A stretch of 64,000 nt of DNA from Gammaproteobacteria bacterium (GCA_013152415.1 JAADGI010000015.1:186001-250000), one strand, 5' to 3'. Shown: positions 52,781 through 63,388, counted from the first letter of the stretch. The notes: generated from the letters alone by a model not told the origin. Made by a program: numbers and translations.

Positions 52781-53116
52781 ATGAATGACTCTGAATTCCA
52801 CGAGAATGTGGACGAGACCATGGCCCAGATCGAGGCTGCCATCGAGGCTGCCGTTGACTCCGGCGGTGCCGACATCGATTACGAAATCGTGAGTGAAATC
52901 CTGACTCTGGAGTTCGAAAACGGCAATAAGATTATTATCAACAAACAGACCGCCGCCCATCAAATATGGGTAGCAGACAAAAGCGGGGGGTTTCACTTTG
53001 ACTACGATGAAGATCGCGGCCAGTGGCTGAACGACCGTAGCGGTGCCGAACTGTTCAGTGAGCTATCACGACTTGCAAGCGTACAGGCGGGCCAGGCAAT
53101 TGACCTGAAAAAGTAG
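52781..53116 (+). CDS. cyaY: Frataxin-like protein CyaY
   Basis: 111 residues from ATG 52781. N-terminal acidic helix (MNDSEFHENVDETMAQIEAA), then the frataxin sheet with EILTLEFENGNKIIINKQTA, QIWVADKSGGFHFDY. Binds iron and regulates Fe-S cluster assembly at IscS. Divergent from lptM-lysA with a 69-bp spacer, as in Pseudomonas. Confidence 0.95.
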   Translation: MNDSEFHENVDETMAQIEAAIEAAVDSGGADIDYEIVSEILTLEFENGNKIIINKQTAAHQIWVADKSGGFHFDYDEDRGQWLNDRSGAELFSELSRLASVQAGQAIDLKK

Positions 53117-53162
53117 TCTCCCACCCCGAAAAATCTATGGATTATTCAAGAAAATAATGGGC

Positions 53163-53311
53163 TCTCGCCAAGACGCTAAGTACGCCAAGGAAAGAGCGTT
53201 CAGTGGGACTCAACACCTTGATGCACATGGGCCTCATGCGTATACCCTTGCATCCTGAAAGATGCCAGGGGGGTGAAGGCTGTTCTCTGCGTGCTTAGCG
53301 CCTTGGCGAGA
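53163..53311. repeat. Long inverted repeat (TCTCGCCAAG...)
   Basis: Arms 53163-53185 (TCTCGCCAAGACGCTAAG and TACGC) and 53289-53311 are 23 bp with two mismatches, separated by 103 bp. CGCCAAGACGCTAAG-type sequences are widespread small repeats in proteobacteria, often near gene ends. It sits between cyaY and the zinc ribbon gene, and may form a long stem in RNA. Confidence 0.7.
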
Positions 53312-53329
53312 ATCTCGAGGCTTTTTTAT

Positions 53330-53608
53330 TTACTCCCATTCGCCCTCTTGGGGATAAAACTCGGCAGGCTCACCACATTTAGGGCAATCAATGTTGCGGG
53401 TTTCGATATCCAGAATCTGGATGCCCGGATGGTAACAATAACTACAGCGGGATTCCTGACCCTCAGACTTCCAGGTACTGCCCACGGATTTACATTCGTC
53501 ACAATGAAACAGCACCAGCACGGGGTCGGCCTGGCGTCCACTGCCAACACCCATCTGTGCCTCCTCATAACCACAGGCACTACACCGATAGCCTAAATAA
53601 CTACCCAT
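53330..53608 (-). CDS. Zinc-ribbon protein
   Basis: 92 residues with four CxxC pairs: CSACG, CDECK, CSYCY and CPKCG, enough to bind two zinc ions. Conserved small protein of unknown function, possibly linked to nucleic acid or protein binding. Its ATG overlaps the argH stop by eight bases, so it belongs to the argH operon. Confidence 0.8.
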   Translation of the reverse strand: MGSYLGYRCSACGYEEAQMGVGSGRQADPVLVLFHCDECKSVGSTWKSEGQESRCSYCYHPGIQILDIETRNIDCPKCGEPAEFYPQEGEWE

Positions 53609-54983
53609 TCAACCTCTCCCGGGCACGGGCAATGGCCAGACGTACCTGCTCCGGCGCAGTGCCACCCAAATGATTACGAGCCGCCACCGAGCCCTCCAAG
53701 GTCAGGACCTCGAACACATCCTGGTCAATACAGTCTGCAAACTGTTGTAACTGGGTAAGGCTCATTTCCGACAAATCTTTGCCACTGTCGATGCCGGCAC
53801 GAACCGCCTTGCCGACAATCTCATGGGCGTCCCTGAATGCCACACCCTTTTTTACCAGATAATCGGCAAGGTCCGTGGCCGTAGAGTAGCCTCGCCGTGC
53901 CGCTTGGTAGAGCCGCTCACGTTTAACGGTCATGGTTGGCATCATACCGGTAAAGACCCTTACGCTGGCCAGTACGCTATCAAGGGTATCAAACAAAGGT
54001 TCCTTGTCTTCCTGGTTATCCCGATTGTAGGCCAGGGGCTGGGCCTTCATCAGCATGAGCAGCGCCATCAAATTACCACAAACCCGGCCGGTCTTGCCCC
54101 TGACTAATTCCGCCACATCGGGGTTTTTCTTTTGCGGCATAATACTGGAACCCGTGCAAAAACCATCTCCCAGCTCGATAAATTCAAATTGTGCCGACGA
54201 CCACAACACCAGTTCTTCGGCAATGCGCGACAGATGCACCATAATCAAAGCGGCAGCAGCGTTAAATTCCACCAGAAAGTCCCGATCCGACACCGCATCC
54301 AGAGAATTCTCGGTGGCACTGTCAAACCCCAAGGCCCTGGCAGTAAAGGCCCGGTCAATGGGATAAGTGGTACCCGCCAGCGCCGCTGAACCCAGGGGCA
54401 TGACATTCATCCGTTTACGGCAATCCGACAACCGCGCCCGGTCACGAAACAACATCTCGACCCAGGCCAATACATGGTGACCCAGGGTCACCGGCTGGGC
54501 GGTCTGCATATGGGTAAAGCCCGGCATAATGGTATCGGCCTCGGCCGTCGCCAAATCTATCAAAACACCCTGAAACGCCACTAATGCCTGATTGAGTTGG
54601 TCGATGCCATCACGCAGATACAATCGCACGTCGGTAGCCACCTGGTCATTCCGGGAGCGGCCGGTGTGCAGTTTCTTGCCCACCTCACCGAGATCGCTCA
54701 CCAAGCGTGCCTCAATATTCATGTGCACATCTTCCAGGGCCTCCTGCCATTCAAACTCACCTTTCTCTATCTGTGCCTCAATGGCCCCAAGACCGGCAAC
54801 GATGGTATCCCGCTCCTGATCTGTCACCACACCAACATGCGCCAACATACTCACATGGGCGATGGAACCGGCGATGTCCACCTTATATAAGCGTCGATCA
54901 AATCCCACCGAAGCACTGAAGGCCTCGACCAGACTGTCGGTCTCGACATCAAAACGTCCACCCCATGGTTTCTTGGTCGTCAT
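53601..54983 (-). CDS. argH: Argininosuccinate lyase
   Basis: 460 residues from the ATG at 54983 ([11 protein letters not shown]); a further in-frame start at 55010 lacks a family N-terminus. Signature loop [12 protein letters not shown] and the catalytic histidine/glutamate region TVGHHVL-like TLGHHVLAW, and [12 protein letters not shown]. Cleaves argininosuccinate to arginine and fumarate. Neighbour of algZ-algR as in Pseudomonas. Confidence 0.97.
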   Translation of the reverse strand: MTTKKPWGGRFDVETDSLVEAFSASVGFDRRLYKVDIAGSIAHVSMLAHVGVVTDQERDTIVAGLGAIEAQIEKGEFEWQEALEDVHMNIEARLVSDLGEVGKKLHTGRSRNDQVATDVRLYLRDGIDQLNQALVAFQGVLIDLATAEADTIMPGFTHMQTAQPVTLGHHVLAWVEMLFRDRARLSDCRKRMNVMPLGSAALAGTTYPIDRAFTARALGFDSATENSLDAVSDRDFLVEFNAAAALIMVHLSRIAEELVLWSSAQFEFIELGDGFCTGSSIMPQKKNPDVAELVRGKTGRVCGNLMALLMLMKAQPLAYNRDNQEDKEPLFDTLDSVLASVRVFTGMMPTMTVKRERLYQAARRGYSTATDLADYLVKKGVAFRDAHEIVGKAVRAGIDSGKDLSEMSLTQLQQFADCIDQDVFEVLTLEGSVAARNHLGGTAPEQVRLAIARARERLNG

Positions 54984-55151
54984 GGCGCGGAGTATACCCG
55001 AACCCTGCAAAAAATCCCGGCAAATACGGCGTCCCTGGCATTGCCCAGCTGTATCTTTTCATAAAGACTACGCCAGATTAGCAGGATAGGTTAGATTAGA
55101 GGCTATGAGACCCACACGAGACTAGACCGTTAATTCTACCCAAGCCCTGAG

Positions 55152-56201
55152 ATGAGTAAGGACAGCAAAAAAGAGTGTATGCCAGATGTGGGTTCTGGCT
55201 ATGCCGCCCGCACCATATTGTCTATCGCGCTGTTTGTGACTGTGGTCGTTGCCTTAAGTCGCAACACCGAGCTGGAGATGTCTGCTGTCCAGGACCTACT
55301 GTTGTTTGGCGGTTATATCCTGGCCATTGCCCTGATCTGTATTGTCTTGCTCAAGATTGGCGCACCGATTTTAGGCCGGATGACCCCCCAGGCCAGCACC
55401 CTGTTTACGGCGATGCTATTCATGGTCTCAGCCATCGTAGTTACCGAGGCCATGCACTTTGGGCTCCATTTCCTGGGAGTAATCAAGGCGCTATGGCCCG
55501 GCTGGCACTGGCCCCTGTTGATTCGTGGCCTGGTGGTGGCCGGCCTTTGTGCCTGGGTATTCAATTACCATATGAAGACCCACCAAAAATTACAGCAAGA
55601 ATCAATGACCACCCATAGCGCCAAATTACAGGCCTTACAATCCCGTATTCGTCCACATTTTCTATTCAACAGCATGAACAGCATTGCCGGATTGCTGAAA
55701 AGTGACCCGGATCGGGCTGACCGTGCCCTGCAAGATCTGGCCGAGGTGTTTCGGGTATTATTGGCCGATGCCCGTAAGCTGGTCCCCATCACCGTAGAGA
55801 TGGAGATCTCCCGCCAATACCTCGATATCGAGAAAATTCGGCTGGGTGATCGATTAGATTATAAATGGAGCAATTCCAACGTACCTCGCTCTGCACAGAT
55901 CCCTTCCCTGACCTTGCAGCCACTTTTAGAAAACGCCATTTATCATGGTGTTGAGGCATGCTTTGCGGGGGGTATCATCAATATTGAAATGTGGGCGGAA
56001 GAAGAGGTGCTGAATATCCTCATCAGTAACCCTCTCCCCGAGGTGACTGTCAAGAATAAGCACCGTAAGGGTAACCAGATTGCACTGGACAATATTCGTC
56101 AGCGTCTGGCACAACATTTCGGGGACAAAGCAGAACTGCAAAGCTTCGAAAAAACCGGAACCTATTTCGTCAAAGTCAGCATCCCGGTTCTACGTGGTTA
56201 A
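55152..56201 (+). CDS. algZ: AlgZ/LytS-type sensor histidine kinase, first copy
   Basis: 349 residues; five or so helices in the first 145 residues, then the His_kinase core: SRIRPHFLFNSMNSIAGLL with the H acceptor, QDLAEVFRVLLADARKLVPI, YLDIEKIRLGDRL, LTLQPLLENAIYHGVE. The ATP region is short and C-terminal, as in the AlgZ/FimS group. Partner is algR at 57295. A second, related kinase follows after 20 bp. Confidence 0.9.
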   Translation: MSKDSKKECMPDVGSGYAARTILSIALFVTVVVALSRNTELEMSAVQDLLLFGGYILAIALICIVLLKIGAPILGRMTPQASTLFTAMLFMVSAIVVTEAMHFGLHFLGVIKALWPGWHWPLLIRGLVVAGLCAWVFNYHMKTHQKLQQESMTTHSAKLQALQSRIRPHFLFNSMNSIAGLLKSDPDRADRALQDLAEVFRVLLADARKLVPITVEMEISRQYLDIEKIRLGDRLDYKWSNSNVPRSAQIPSLTLQPLLENAIYHGVEACFAGGIINIEMWAEEEVLNILISNPLPEVTVKNKHRKGNQIALDNIRQRLAQHFGDKAELQSFEKTGTYFVKVSIPVLRG

Positions 56202-56221
56202 TCAGACCCAGTCACTCGATC

Positions 56222-57298
56222 ATGCCAACACGCCGATTCGAAGATAAAACTTTCCAAGACAAGAGCGGCGGCTTCCTGCCTGATTTTTGCAGGGGCGAAA
56301 CCATCATCAATGTCGTCGTCATCGCCCAACTGCTGGCCATCATAGTCACCCTTGTCAGCCAAAGACTGTCCGCCAATGTATTCAAAGATCTTTTGATTAT
56401 CTCATTGTTTGTTCAGTGGATGGCAATCTCCACCACCGCAGCACTGTGTATCTCCCGCCCCTACCTGGAGAAACTCCCCTCTGGCCGGGCGCTGATAATG
56501 TCCTACCTCGTGATGGTGACAGTGGCCTTGTTAATCAGCGAATTGATGGTCTGGGTCATGTGGGGTGCAGGCTGGATATCCTCGGCACGGCCAGAATGGT
56601 ACCTCTATTACCATGTGCAAAACTTCACCGTCGCCGCCATCGTCGATGCGCTGGCATTGCGCTATTTTCTTGCCAGACATCAATTTAAACAAAGCGCCCA
56701 TGCCGAAGAACGGGCGCGTATGGAATTACTCAAATATCGCATCAGACCCCATTTTTTATTCAATAGCATGAACATCATTGCCAGCCTGACTCAACACGCT
56801 CCAAACAAAGCCGAGGCCGCCATTGAAGACATGGCCGATTTGTTTCGCCTCATGCTAGATGAATCCAAGAACCTTGTTCCCCTGGTCGCCGAGGTTACCG
56901 TTGCCAAGAAATACCTGGCCCTCGAAAAATTACGCCTGGAAAACCGCCTTTCTGTAAACTGGCAGGTAGGTGATATACCGCGTACTGCCAAACTACCAGT
57001 GCTGACGCTACAATTACTGCTTGAGAATGCCATTCAATTTGGCATAGAAACCCTGTCTGAAGGTGGTGAGATCATCATAAAACTGGATATACAAGATGAT
57101 TTACTTCGAGTCAGCATCAGCAACCCCATAGGCCAGGACCAGGAAAGCGCCAAACACCAAAGCAACAACACTGCCTTGGACAATATCCGTTTGCGCCTGG
57201 ACGGCCATTACGGCACTAAAGGATCACTTGACACACACAAAGAAAATGGGCTTTTTACCGTTACTATGGCCCTACCCGCATTTGGAGGAGCGGAATGA
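56222..57298 (+). CDS. AlgZ/LytS-type sensor histidine kinase, second copy
   Basis: 358 residues, same plan: membrane helices to residue 155, then YRIRPHFLFNSMNIIASL, IEDMADLFRLMLDESKNLVP, YLALEKLRLENRL, LTLQLLLENAIQFGIE. About half of the kinase core matches the first copy and the membrane part is diverged, so this is an old tandem duplication with separate sensing. Its stop overlaps the algR start (ATGA), so it is the translationally coupled partner. Confidence 0.9.
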   Translation: MPTRRFEDKTFQDKSGGFLPDFCRGETIINVVVIAQLLAIIVTLVSQRLSANVFKDLLIISLFVQWMAISTTAALCISRPYLEKLPSGRALIMSYLVMVTVALLISELMVWVMWGAGWISSARPEWYLYYHVQNFTVAAIVDALALRYFLARHQFKQSAHAEERARMELLKYRIRPHFLFNSMNIIASLTQHAPNKAEAAIEDMADLFRLMLDESKNLVPLVAEVTVAKKYLALEKLRLENRLSVNWQVGDIPRTAKLPVLTLQLLLENAIQFGIETLSEGGEIIIKLDIQDDLLRVSISNPIGQDQESAKHQSNNTALDNIRLRLDGHYGTKGSLDTHKENGLFTVTMALPAFGGAE

Positions 57299-58026
57299 AA
57301 ATACTAATTGTCGATGATGAAAAACTCGCCCGCGTTCGACTTCGCGAATTGATCCAAAAAATTGGCGGTCACAATATTGTAGGTGAAGCCATCAATGGCA
57401 GCGACGCCATTGAGAAGACTATGAAGTATGCCCCCGATGTCCTGCTCATGGACATTCGTATGCCGGTCATGGATGGCCTGGAGGCCTCCATGCACCTGGC
57501 CTCCATGGAGTCACCACCCAGTGTCATCTTTACCACCGCCTATGATGAGCATGCCCTGGAGGCCTTTGAGGTCAACGCCGTGGACTACCTGCTCAAACCC
57601 ATCCGTAAAGAGCGCCTGGCCATGGCCCTGGACAAGGTACACAGCCTGACACTCAACCAACTCAGAGAAGTCAATCGTGCCCAGGAAGAACCCTCATCAC
57701 GCAGCCACATCAGCGTCCACCTACGCGGCCGAATCAATCTTATCCCGGTACAAGACATCATCTATTTTCAGGCAGACGCCAAGTATGTCACGGTACGAAC
57801 CGCCACCGAGCAACATCTGATTGAAGACTCATTAGTCAGCCTGGAAGAAGAGTTTGAGGAAATGTTTCTGCGCATTCACCGCAATGCCCTGGCCGCCACG
57901 GCCTATATACGCGGTATCGAAAAACACCCCTCCGGGCGCTGGCAAGTCCTATTTCAGCACATAGACGACCGCCTGGATGTCAGCCGCCGCCACACCGCAG
58001 GGGTACGGCGCTGGGTAAAGCGTTAA
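57295..58026 (+). CDS. algR: LytTR response regulator (AlgR-like)
   Basis: 243 residues. Receiver 1-118 with D in VLLMDIRMPVMDG (D54) and YLLKPIRKERL; LytTR DNA-binding domain 140-240 (GRINLIPVQDIIYFQADAKY, then TVRT, LRIHRNALAATAYI). Controls exopolysaccharide and motility genes in Pseudomonas. Coupled to the second kinase by a four-base overlap. In front of hemC as in Pseudomonas, with the thioredoxin-like gene inverted between. Confidence 0.95.
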   Translation: MKILIVDDEKLARVRLRELIQKIGGHNIVGEAINGSDAIEKTMKYAPDVLLMDIRMPVMDGLEASMHLASMESPPSVIFTTAYDEHALEAFEVNAVDYLLKPIRKERLAMALDKVHSLTLNQLREVNRAQEEPSSRSHISVHLRGRINLIPVQDIIYFQADAKYVTVRTATEQHLIEDSLVSLEEEFEEMFLRIHRNALAATAYIRGIEKHPSGRWQVLFQHIDDRLDVSRRHTAGVRRWVKR

Positions 58027-58098
58027 GCCCCCTTTTGGCCCCGGGAGGTGCCGAGGTCCGTGCCTATGCGTTTAATACGCAATGGGAGTGAGGGGAAA

Positions 58099-58578
58099 TC
58101 AGTTCGCCCGGGCTAAGGCCTTTAATGCGGCGAGAGATTCGTCGATCTTGTTATCCAAATAATAGCCATAGAAGTGTTCATTGCTGTAGCCGATCAGTTC
58201 TGAGGCCAGCTCCTTGCCATCGGGGCCATAAAATTTGATCGTTGGTACCAGTGACACCCCCTGGGCATCGGCAAACTCGGCGTGTTGTTGTTTTTTGCCG
58301 TTGAATCCCACTACATCATCAGAACCCTCTATGTCGACGACGCGGATAATCACCTTGTTTTCATATTCCTCATCTCCCACCATTGGAATCATGTAATCTT
58401 CCCGCACCACCTCGCAGTACGAACACGAATCTGAACTAAACATCACCATAATGACCACGCCCTGATCTTGGGCATCACTGGCATCTTGCTGAAAATCCTC
58501 CGCCATGGGCAGACTGCCGGCCTGGACCGACAGGGGTGCCAATAAAAATATCAACAAAGGTACAATTAAATTTTTCAT
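58099..58578 (-). CDS. Periplasmic thioredoxin-like protein (SoxW/DsbE-like)
   Basis: 159 residues from ATG 58578; a longer frame exists to 58686 but without a signal. Signal peptide (LIVPLLIFLLAPLSVQA). Thioredoxin fold with CSYC active site (FSSDSCSYCEVVREDYMIP) and the cis-Pro loop VSLVPTIKFYG. Similar proteins are found with sulfur-oxidation genes (SoxW) but no sox gene is here. Probably a thiol reductant. Interrupts the algR-hemC gap, opposite strand. Confidence 0.85.
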   Translation of the reverse strand: MKNLIVPLLIFLLAPLSVQAGSLPMAEDFQQDASDAQDQGVVIMVMFSSDSCSYCEVVREDYMIPMVGDEEYENKVIIRVVDIEGSDDVVGFNGKKQQHAEFADAQGVSLVPTIKFYGPDGKELASELIGYSNEHFYGYYLDNKIDESLAALKALARAN

Positions 58579-58784
58579 GGGTGCCTTAACCTGCCGCGTC
58601 TGTCTGAAGTAGCCCGAACATGGGCCACCCGAGTAAAATTCTCGGTGGTGGTGGAAATCCCGGGGCCAAAAAGCCAGAATAGTCAAAAATGGAGCCAGAG
58701 TCGATATTTTCAGTCGTGCTCTTGGTCATTGCTTGGGTTTAAACCCCCATTCGGCTCTGAGCCCCCTTCCCAGGAGACCAGTCT

Positions 58785-59711
58785 TTGAAGAATATACGTA
58801 TTGGTACCCGCAAGAGCCCTCTGGCCTTGTGGCAAGCCGAAGATGTACGCCAGCGCCTGCTTCAGGCCCACCCTGGCATCGAAGTCGAACTGGTGACCAT
58901 GACCACCCAGGGTGACAAGATCCTCGACACCCCCCTGGCCAAGGTAGGGGGCAAGGGCCTGTTCGTAAAGGAGCTGGAAAATGCCCTGCTCGAAGGCCGT
59001 ACCGATATTGCGGTGCATTCCATGAAAGATGTCACCGTGGAGCTACCACCCGGTCTGCATATCCCGGTAATCTGTGAACGGGAGGAGCCCCGCGATGCCT
59101 TTGTCTCCAATCAATACGCCGATATCCACTCACTTCCCAGCGGGGCTCGGCTCGGCACCTCGAGCCTGCGCCGCCAATGTCAGCTGGCCCAACAACTCCC
59201 CCATCTGAACATCATCAGCCTGCGCGGTAACGTCAATACGCGACTGGCAAAGCTGGACGCCGGTGAGTTTGACGCCATTATCCTCGCCACCGCCGGACTC
59301 AAACGACTCGGATTCGATTCCCGTATCACCCAGATCCTGCCTATTGATATCTGCCTGCCAGCAGTGGGGCAAGGTGCCGTAGGTATCGAGTGCCGCCAGG
59401 ATGATGAGGACACCCACTGTCTCATCGCCAGCCTCAACCACATCCCCACCCAGCAACGGGTCACTGCGGAACGGGCCATGAACAAGGCCCTCAACGGTGG
59501 CTGCCAGGTGCCCATCGCCGGTTATGCCGAGATCAAAGACCAGCAATTGATGATGCGTGGACTGGTCGGCCAGCCAGACGGCAACAAAGTGCTCAAACAC
59601 CACCTGAGCGGCCACATTAAAGATGCCGAACAATTGGGGACCCAGCTGGCCAATGTGCTGCTATCCATGGGGGCCGGTGAGATACTCAAACAAGTCTATG
59701 CCAACGCCTGA
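58785..59711 (+). CDS. hemC: Porphobilinogen deaminase
   Basis: 308 residues from the TTG at 58785, GGAG at a suitable distance. [18 protein letters not shown]-terminus, [13 protein letters not shown], and the dipyrromethane-cofactor cysteine in [10 protein letters not shown]. Links four porphobilinogen units into hydroxymethylbilane. Its end overlaps the hemD start by 14 bases. Confidence 0.97.
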   Translation: MKNIRIGTRKSPLALWQAEDVRQRLLQAHPGIEVELVTMTTQGDKILDTPLAKVGGKGLFVKELENALLEGRTDIAVHSMKDVTVELPPGLHIPVICEREEPRDAFVSNQYADIHSLPSGARLGTSSLRRQCQLAQQLPHLNIISLRGNVNTRLAKLDAGEFDAIILATAGLKRLGFDSRITQILPIDICLPAVGQGAVGIECRQDDEDTHCLIASLNHIPTQQRVTAERAMNKALNGGCQVPIAGYAEIKDQQLMMRGLVGQPDGNKVLKHHLSGHIKDAEQLGTQLANVLLSMGAGEILKQVYANA

Positions 59712-60510
59712 TCCAGCAAAAAACCCGAAAGATGGCCTGAAAAATTGCTGGGTGGTGGTAACACGCCCAAGCCACCAAGCAATAAATCTCAGCAACAGCA
59801 TTGAGTCTGAGGGTGGTCACCCCATACCCTTCCCCGTCATCGAAATCACCACACCGTCCCAAACCGCCAACGCCGAACACCTCATCAAAAACCTGGACCC
59901 ATACCAACTGGCGATCTTCATCAGTAGCAACGCGGTAAACCGGGGGCTGGCGATGGTCAACGCCCAAGGCCACTGGCCCAAGGCCCTATCAGTGGCCGCA
60001 GTGGGCCAGGCCACGGCCTCGGCACTACGGGCTGCCGGGTTTGAATCCGTGCTGGTGCCCCGCGAGCGTTTCGACAGTGAGGCCCTGATAAAACTTACCG
60101 CACTTCAAGATGTGGCCGGGCAACGTATCGTCATTTTCCGTGGTGAGGGGGGCCGGGCCATGCTCGGCGACGGCCTGAGGCAGCGAGGCGCCAAGGTAGA
60201 CTATCTTGAGTGTTACCGCCGGGTTCGGCCCCAAATCGACCCCTCCATCCTGCACAAGCACTGGCACAACCGACAACTGGATATCATCACCGTGACCAGT
60301 GCAGAAGGCCTGCGGAATCTCTACGACATGGTGGCACCCGACGACCACCGACATCTATTGTCCACACCCTTGGTAGTATGCCATCCAAGGCTGGTCCCGG
60401 TGGCCCATAAGCTCGGTTGGCAGGCTACGGTTCTGGTGGCCAAAAATAGTGACGACGACGGCCTGGTGGAGGCGATCCGGACCTGGCGAAATGAGTCGAG
60501 ACAACCCTAA
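59698..60510 (+). CDS. hemD: Uroporphyrinogen-III synthase
   Basis: 270 residues from ATG 59698, inside the last codons of hem[57 protein letters not shown]-like [15 protein letters not shown], and [15 protein letters not shown] are family landmarks. Closes hydroxymethylbilane to uroporphyrinogen III. An in-frame longer form from 59623 overlaps hemC too far. Operon with hemC and hemXY. Confidence 0.95.
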   Translation: MPTPDPAKNPKDGLKNCWVVVTRPSHQAINLSNSIESEGGHPIPFPVIEITTPSQTANAEHLIKNLDPYQLAIFISSNAVNRGLAMVNAQGHWPKALSVAAVGQATASALRAAGFESVLVPRERFDSEALIKLTALQDVAGQRIVIFRGEGGRAMLGDGLRQRGAKVDYLECYRRVRPQIDPSILHKHWHNRQLDIITVTSAEGLRNLYDMVAPDDHRHLLSTPLVVCHPRLVPVAHKLGWQATVLVAKNSDDDGLVEAIRTWRNESRQP

Positions 60511-60597
60511 ACATAGTCACAATGGTTTTTGCGCCGACCCTTGGTCGTTGTACACTGCCTGACTATAAAGTACACGGAAACCTAAACCAGGTGCAGC

Positions 60598-61644
60598 ATG
60601 ACCGACAACACACAAGTAGCAGACCCTAAACCGGCCACCGATAAGCCCATCAAGACCAAGAAGCACAAGCTCAAAAAGCCCGCCACCGGGCGTGGCATTG
60701 CCTGGTTTGCGTTGCTCGTCGGCCTGATGGCCGCTACCGCCTCGGCCTATCTGTGGTACCGCATGCTGGTGGTGGACCGACTGCTGGATTCGAATCTTGT
60801 GGCTCGCGCCACCCAGGCCGAGACCCGACTCGATAAACTGAGTGCATCGCAAACCTCTTTAGATCAGGCCCAGGCAGCATTACGCCAGCACCAGGACACC
60901 CTCACCGCAGCCCAGGAAAAATTTGCCAAGTCCCTGGGCAAAGATCGGCACGACTGGACCCTGGAAGAGGCCGCACAATTTCTGGTGGTGGCCAACACCC
61001 GGGTAAAACTCGCCAATGATATCGACACCGCCATGGTCGCCCTGCGTCAGGCCGACCAACGCCTGGGAAGCCTGTCAGACCCCAAGTTGCTTGATCTGCG
61101 CAAACAGATTGCCGATGAGATCGTCGCCCTGAAAACCGTCACCCGTGCCGATATCCCGGGGCTGAGTATTCAATTGGGCAGCCTCATCGCCTCTATCGAT
61201 CAACTGCCCCTGGCTACCCGGCCACATTTTGTTGCCCCCGAACCCATGCCAACGGAAACACAGACAGAACAGGGAACCTGGCAACAAGCAGCAAAGGAAT
61301 TCTGGTCTGATTTCAAAGGCCTGGTGGAAGTGCGTCGTGTTGAAGTTACCCAACCACCACTCCTGCCAAAGGAACAACGCTATTTTCTACGTGAGAACCT
61401 GAGGCTCATGTTACGCGGTGCCCAACTGGCCCTGCTGGGCGGTGAGGTGAATGCCTATATGGACAATCTTGCCCAGGTGGCAAACTGGATCAAGGCCTAC
61501 TATGACCTGGAGTCGGAAACCGTTAGCAAAGTGCTAACGGATATCACAGCCATGCGGGAGGCCACCATAACCCCCAACATCCCCGACATATCTGGATCTC
61601 TTGATAATCTGCGTACACTACAGCAAAAGGGCGACAAGCCATGA
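60598..61644 (+). CDS. hemX: HemX membrane protein
   Basis: 348 residues: basic cytosolic N-terminus (residues 1-32), one helix (GIAWFALLVGLMAATASAYLW, 33-55), then periplasmic coiled coil (60-150). Typical HemX, the single-pass proteins following hemD in Gammaproteobacteria. Role in heme synthesis is not proven; it lacks the SAM-methyltransferase motif sometimes attached to the name. Overlaps hemY by four bases. Confidence 0.9.
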   Translation: MTDNTQVADPKPATDKPIKTKKHKLKKPATGRGIAWFALLVGLMAATASAYLWYRMLVVDRLLDSNLVARATQAETRLDKLSASQTSLDQAQAALRQHQDTLTAAQEKFAKSLGKDRHDWTLEEAAQFLVVANTRVKLANDIDTAMVALRQADQRLGSLSDPKLLDLRKQIADEIVALKTVTRADIPGLSIQLGSLIASIDQLPLATRPHFVAPEPMPTETQTEQGTWQQAAKEFWSDFKGLVEVRRVEVTQPPLLPKEQRYFLRENLRLMLRGAQLALLGGEVNAYMDNLAQVANWIKAYYDLESETVSKVLTDITAMREATITPNIPDISGSLDNLRTLQQKGDKP

Positions 61645-62906
61645 AGATGCTGTTGTACATCATAGCCGTCCTCACCGTGGTGGTGATCGCCACCCTTGCC
61701 GCCATTGAAGACCCCGGCTATGTGCTGATCACCCGCGCACCCTTTAGCATTGAACTGTCACTCACTTTTTTCGTCGTCCTGTTTGCTGTTTCGTTTGTGG
61801 CCGTCTATGCCCTGCTAAGACTTATCATCAATGGCCTGCGACTACCGGCACAGGTGACACAATGGAATGTCCACAGACTCAAACACAATGCCCAACGCAA
61901 CCAAAGTATCGGTCTGATGCAACTTATCCAGGGTGACTGGCAGAAGGCCGAACGCAATCTTATTGCCCATGCCAGCGATAGCGACACACCCGTAATCAAC
62001 TATCTGGGTGCCGCCATGGCCGCCCAGGAGCTAGGCCACCCGGACAATCGCGACCGATACCTGGCCCTGGCCCATGAACATGCCCCCAAACAACGCTTGG
62101 CCATCGACCTCACCCAGGCCTCCCTACAACAACGAGGGGAACAGACAGAACAGGCCCTGGCAACCCTGACACGTCTGCATGAAACCGCACCCAAAAATAG
62201 CCGGGTGCTTAAACTACTGGTATCCGTATACCGGCAACTGCGTGACTGGAAGGGTATTGCCTCACTGCTCAAGGCCCTGCGCAAATCCCGGGCCTATACC
62301 GCTAAAGAACTGCAGCAATTGGAAATCGACACCTATCAGGCCTTACTGGCACACTCCGGCAACAGTGACATTGCGCCTTCGGCCCAAGAAGTGTGGCAAA
62401 ATGCCATCCCCCGATCGCTGCAAAGCGATCCAGCATTACTCACCCAATACATCAACCGTCTGATCGACTCAGGCGACATGGAAACCGCTGACCGTATCCT
62501 GCGCAAGAATTTGAACAAAAAATGGGACAGCCAACTCATCTATCTTTTCGGCTTGATTGAGGCCCCCGATCCGGGTGAGCAATTGAAATATGCCGAGAAG
62601 TGTTTACACCTGCACCCCTATAGCTCCAATCTACTGTTGACCCTGGGTCGTCTGGCCATGCGCAACCAGATATGGGGCCGCGCCCGCAGCTACCTGGAAT
62701 CGGCCATCGCCTCCAGCAGCCTGCCCGAGGCCTACAACGAACTCGGACATCTGCTTGAACACCTGGGTGAAAGTGAACAGGCCTTGGAATGCTATCGAAA
62801 GGGTTTGGAGACCGTTACAAAGCATCAAACTAAACTCGACCCGGCAACGGCCGGTGTGCCGAGCGCCCCGGTCAAGGCCATGGCTAACGGGGCGAGTGGC
62901 CAGTAG
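61641..62906 (+). CDS. hemY: HemY protein with TPR repeats
   Basis: 421 residues. Two helices at 3-20 and 38-62, then tetratricopeptide-type helical repeats from about 85 to 400 (MAAQELGHPDNRDRYLALAH, NYLGAAM, SSLPEAYNELGHLLEHLGES). This is the HemY of Proteobacteria, not protoporphyrinogen oxidase. Ends the hemCDXY operon. Probably scaffolds late heme steps. Confidence 0.92.
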   Translation: MKMLLYIIAVLTVVVIATLAAIEDPGYVLITRAPFSIELSLTFFVVLFAVSFVAVYALLRLIINGLRLPAQVTQWNVHRLKHNAQRNQSIGLMQLIQGDWQKAERNLIAHASDSDTPVINYLGAAMAAQELGHPDNRDRYLALAHEHAPKQRLAIDLTQASLQQRGEQTEQALATLTRLHETAPKNSRVLKLLVSVYRQLRDWKGIASLLKALRKSRAYTAKELQQLEIDTYQALLAHSGNSDIAPSAQEVWQNAIPRSLQSDPALLTQYINRLIDSGDMETADRILRKNLNKKWDSQLIYLFGLIEAPDPGEQLKYAEKCLHLHPYSSNLLLTLGRLAMRNQIWGRARSYLESAIASSSLPEAYNELGHLLEHLGESEQALECYRKGLETVTKHQTKLDPATAGVPSAPVKAMANGASGQ

Positions 62907-62915
62907 CTTTTTCGA

Positions 62916-63347
62916 TTGTTGAATGACTTTTTGCCGCAAAGGCGCGAAGCGCCGTCCCGTGGGGTCAACTTGTCGTTCACCGAACCTACGTTGATAATAA
63001 TTGAGTGCAAAAGATGGAAGGATAATGTGGATGTTTCCGTTCCCAAGGTCGTTAAATATAATCGAGACGATATCCAAGCAAACCCACCATATCCAAAAAG
63101 CGTATTAGCAATAATAGTTACTAGCAAAGGGTTTCAGTGCGGTGCTTTAAAAATATCGGAATTCGACGGAATAAATTGCCAAGTAGTAAATCATGAAGCA
63201 CCATATGGGTTCCGTTACGAAAACATTGTTCAGCATTTGTTAACTGATGATACAGAGCTTAGTGTTAGTGCTATTGCTAATGTTATTCGTCACGGACGAG
63301 AGATTGTAGAAAAACCCGAGCCCATGAGCAAGAAACGTGAAAACTGA
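62916..63347 (+). pseudogene. Restriction endonuclease-like (Mrr-type) fragment
   Basis: The second half contains TLIIIECKRWKDNVDVSVPK, VLAIIVTSKGFQCGALK and FDGINCQVVNHE, resembling Mrr/PD-(D/E)xK nuclease-like domains (E-C-K of the core). The preceding part (RREAPSRGVNLSFTEP) does not match and likely is non-native; the N-terminal half of the domain is missing. Starts in intergenic sequence with a GCGCGAAGCGCC repeat. Probably broken. AT-rich, unlike hemY just upstream. Confidence 0.5.
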
Positions 63348-63351
63348 ATGG

Positions 63352-63388
63352 GGTTACCCATTAGCCCGCCCCGGTCAATAGCTTAAAC
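63352..63388. repeat. 37-bp dispersed repeat, copy 2
   Basis: Matches 37928-37964 at 33 of 37 positions. It starts 5 bp after the nuclease fragment's stop codon and borders a further remnant. Confidence 0.55.
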
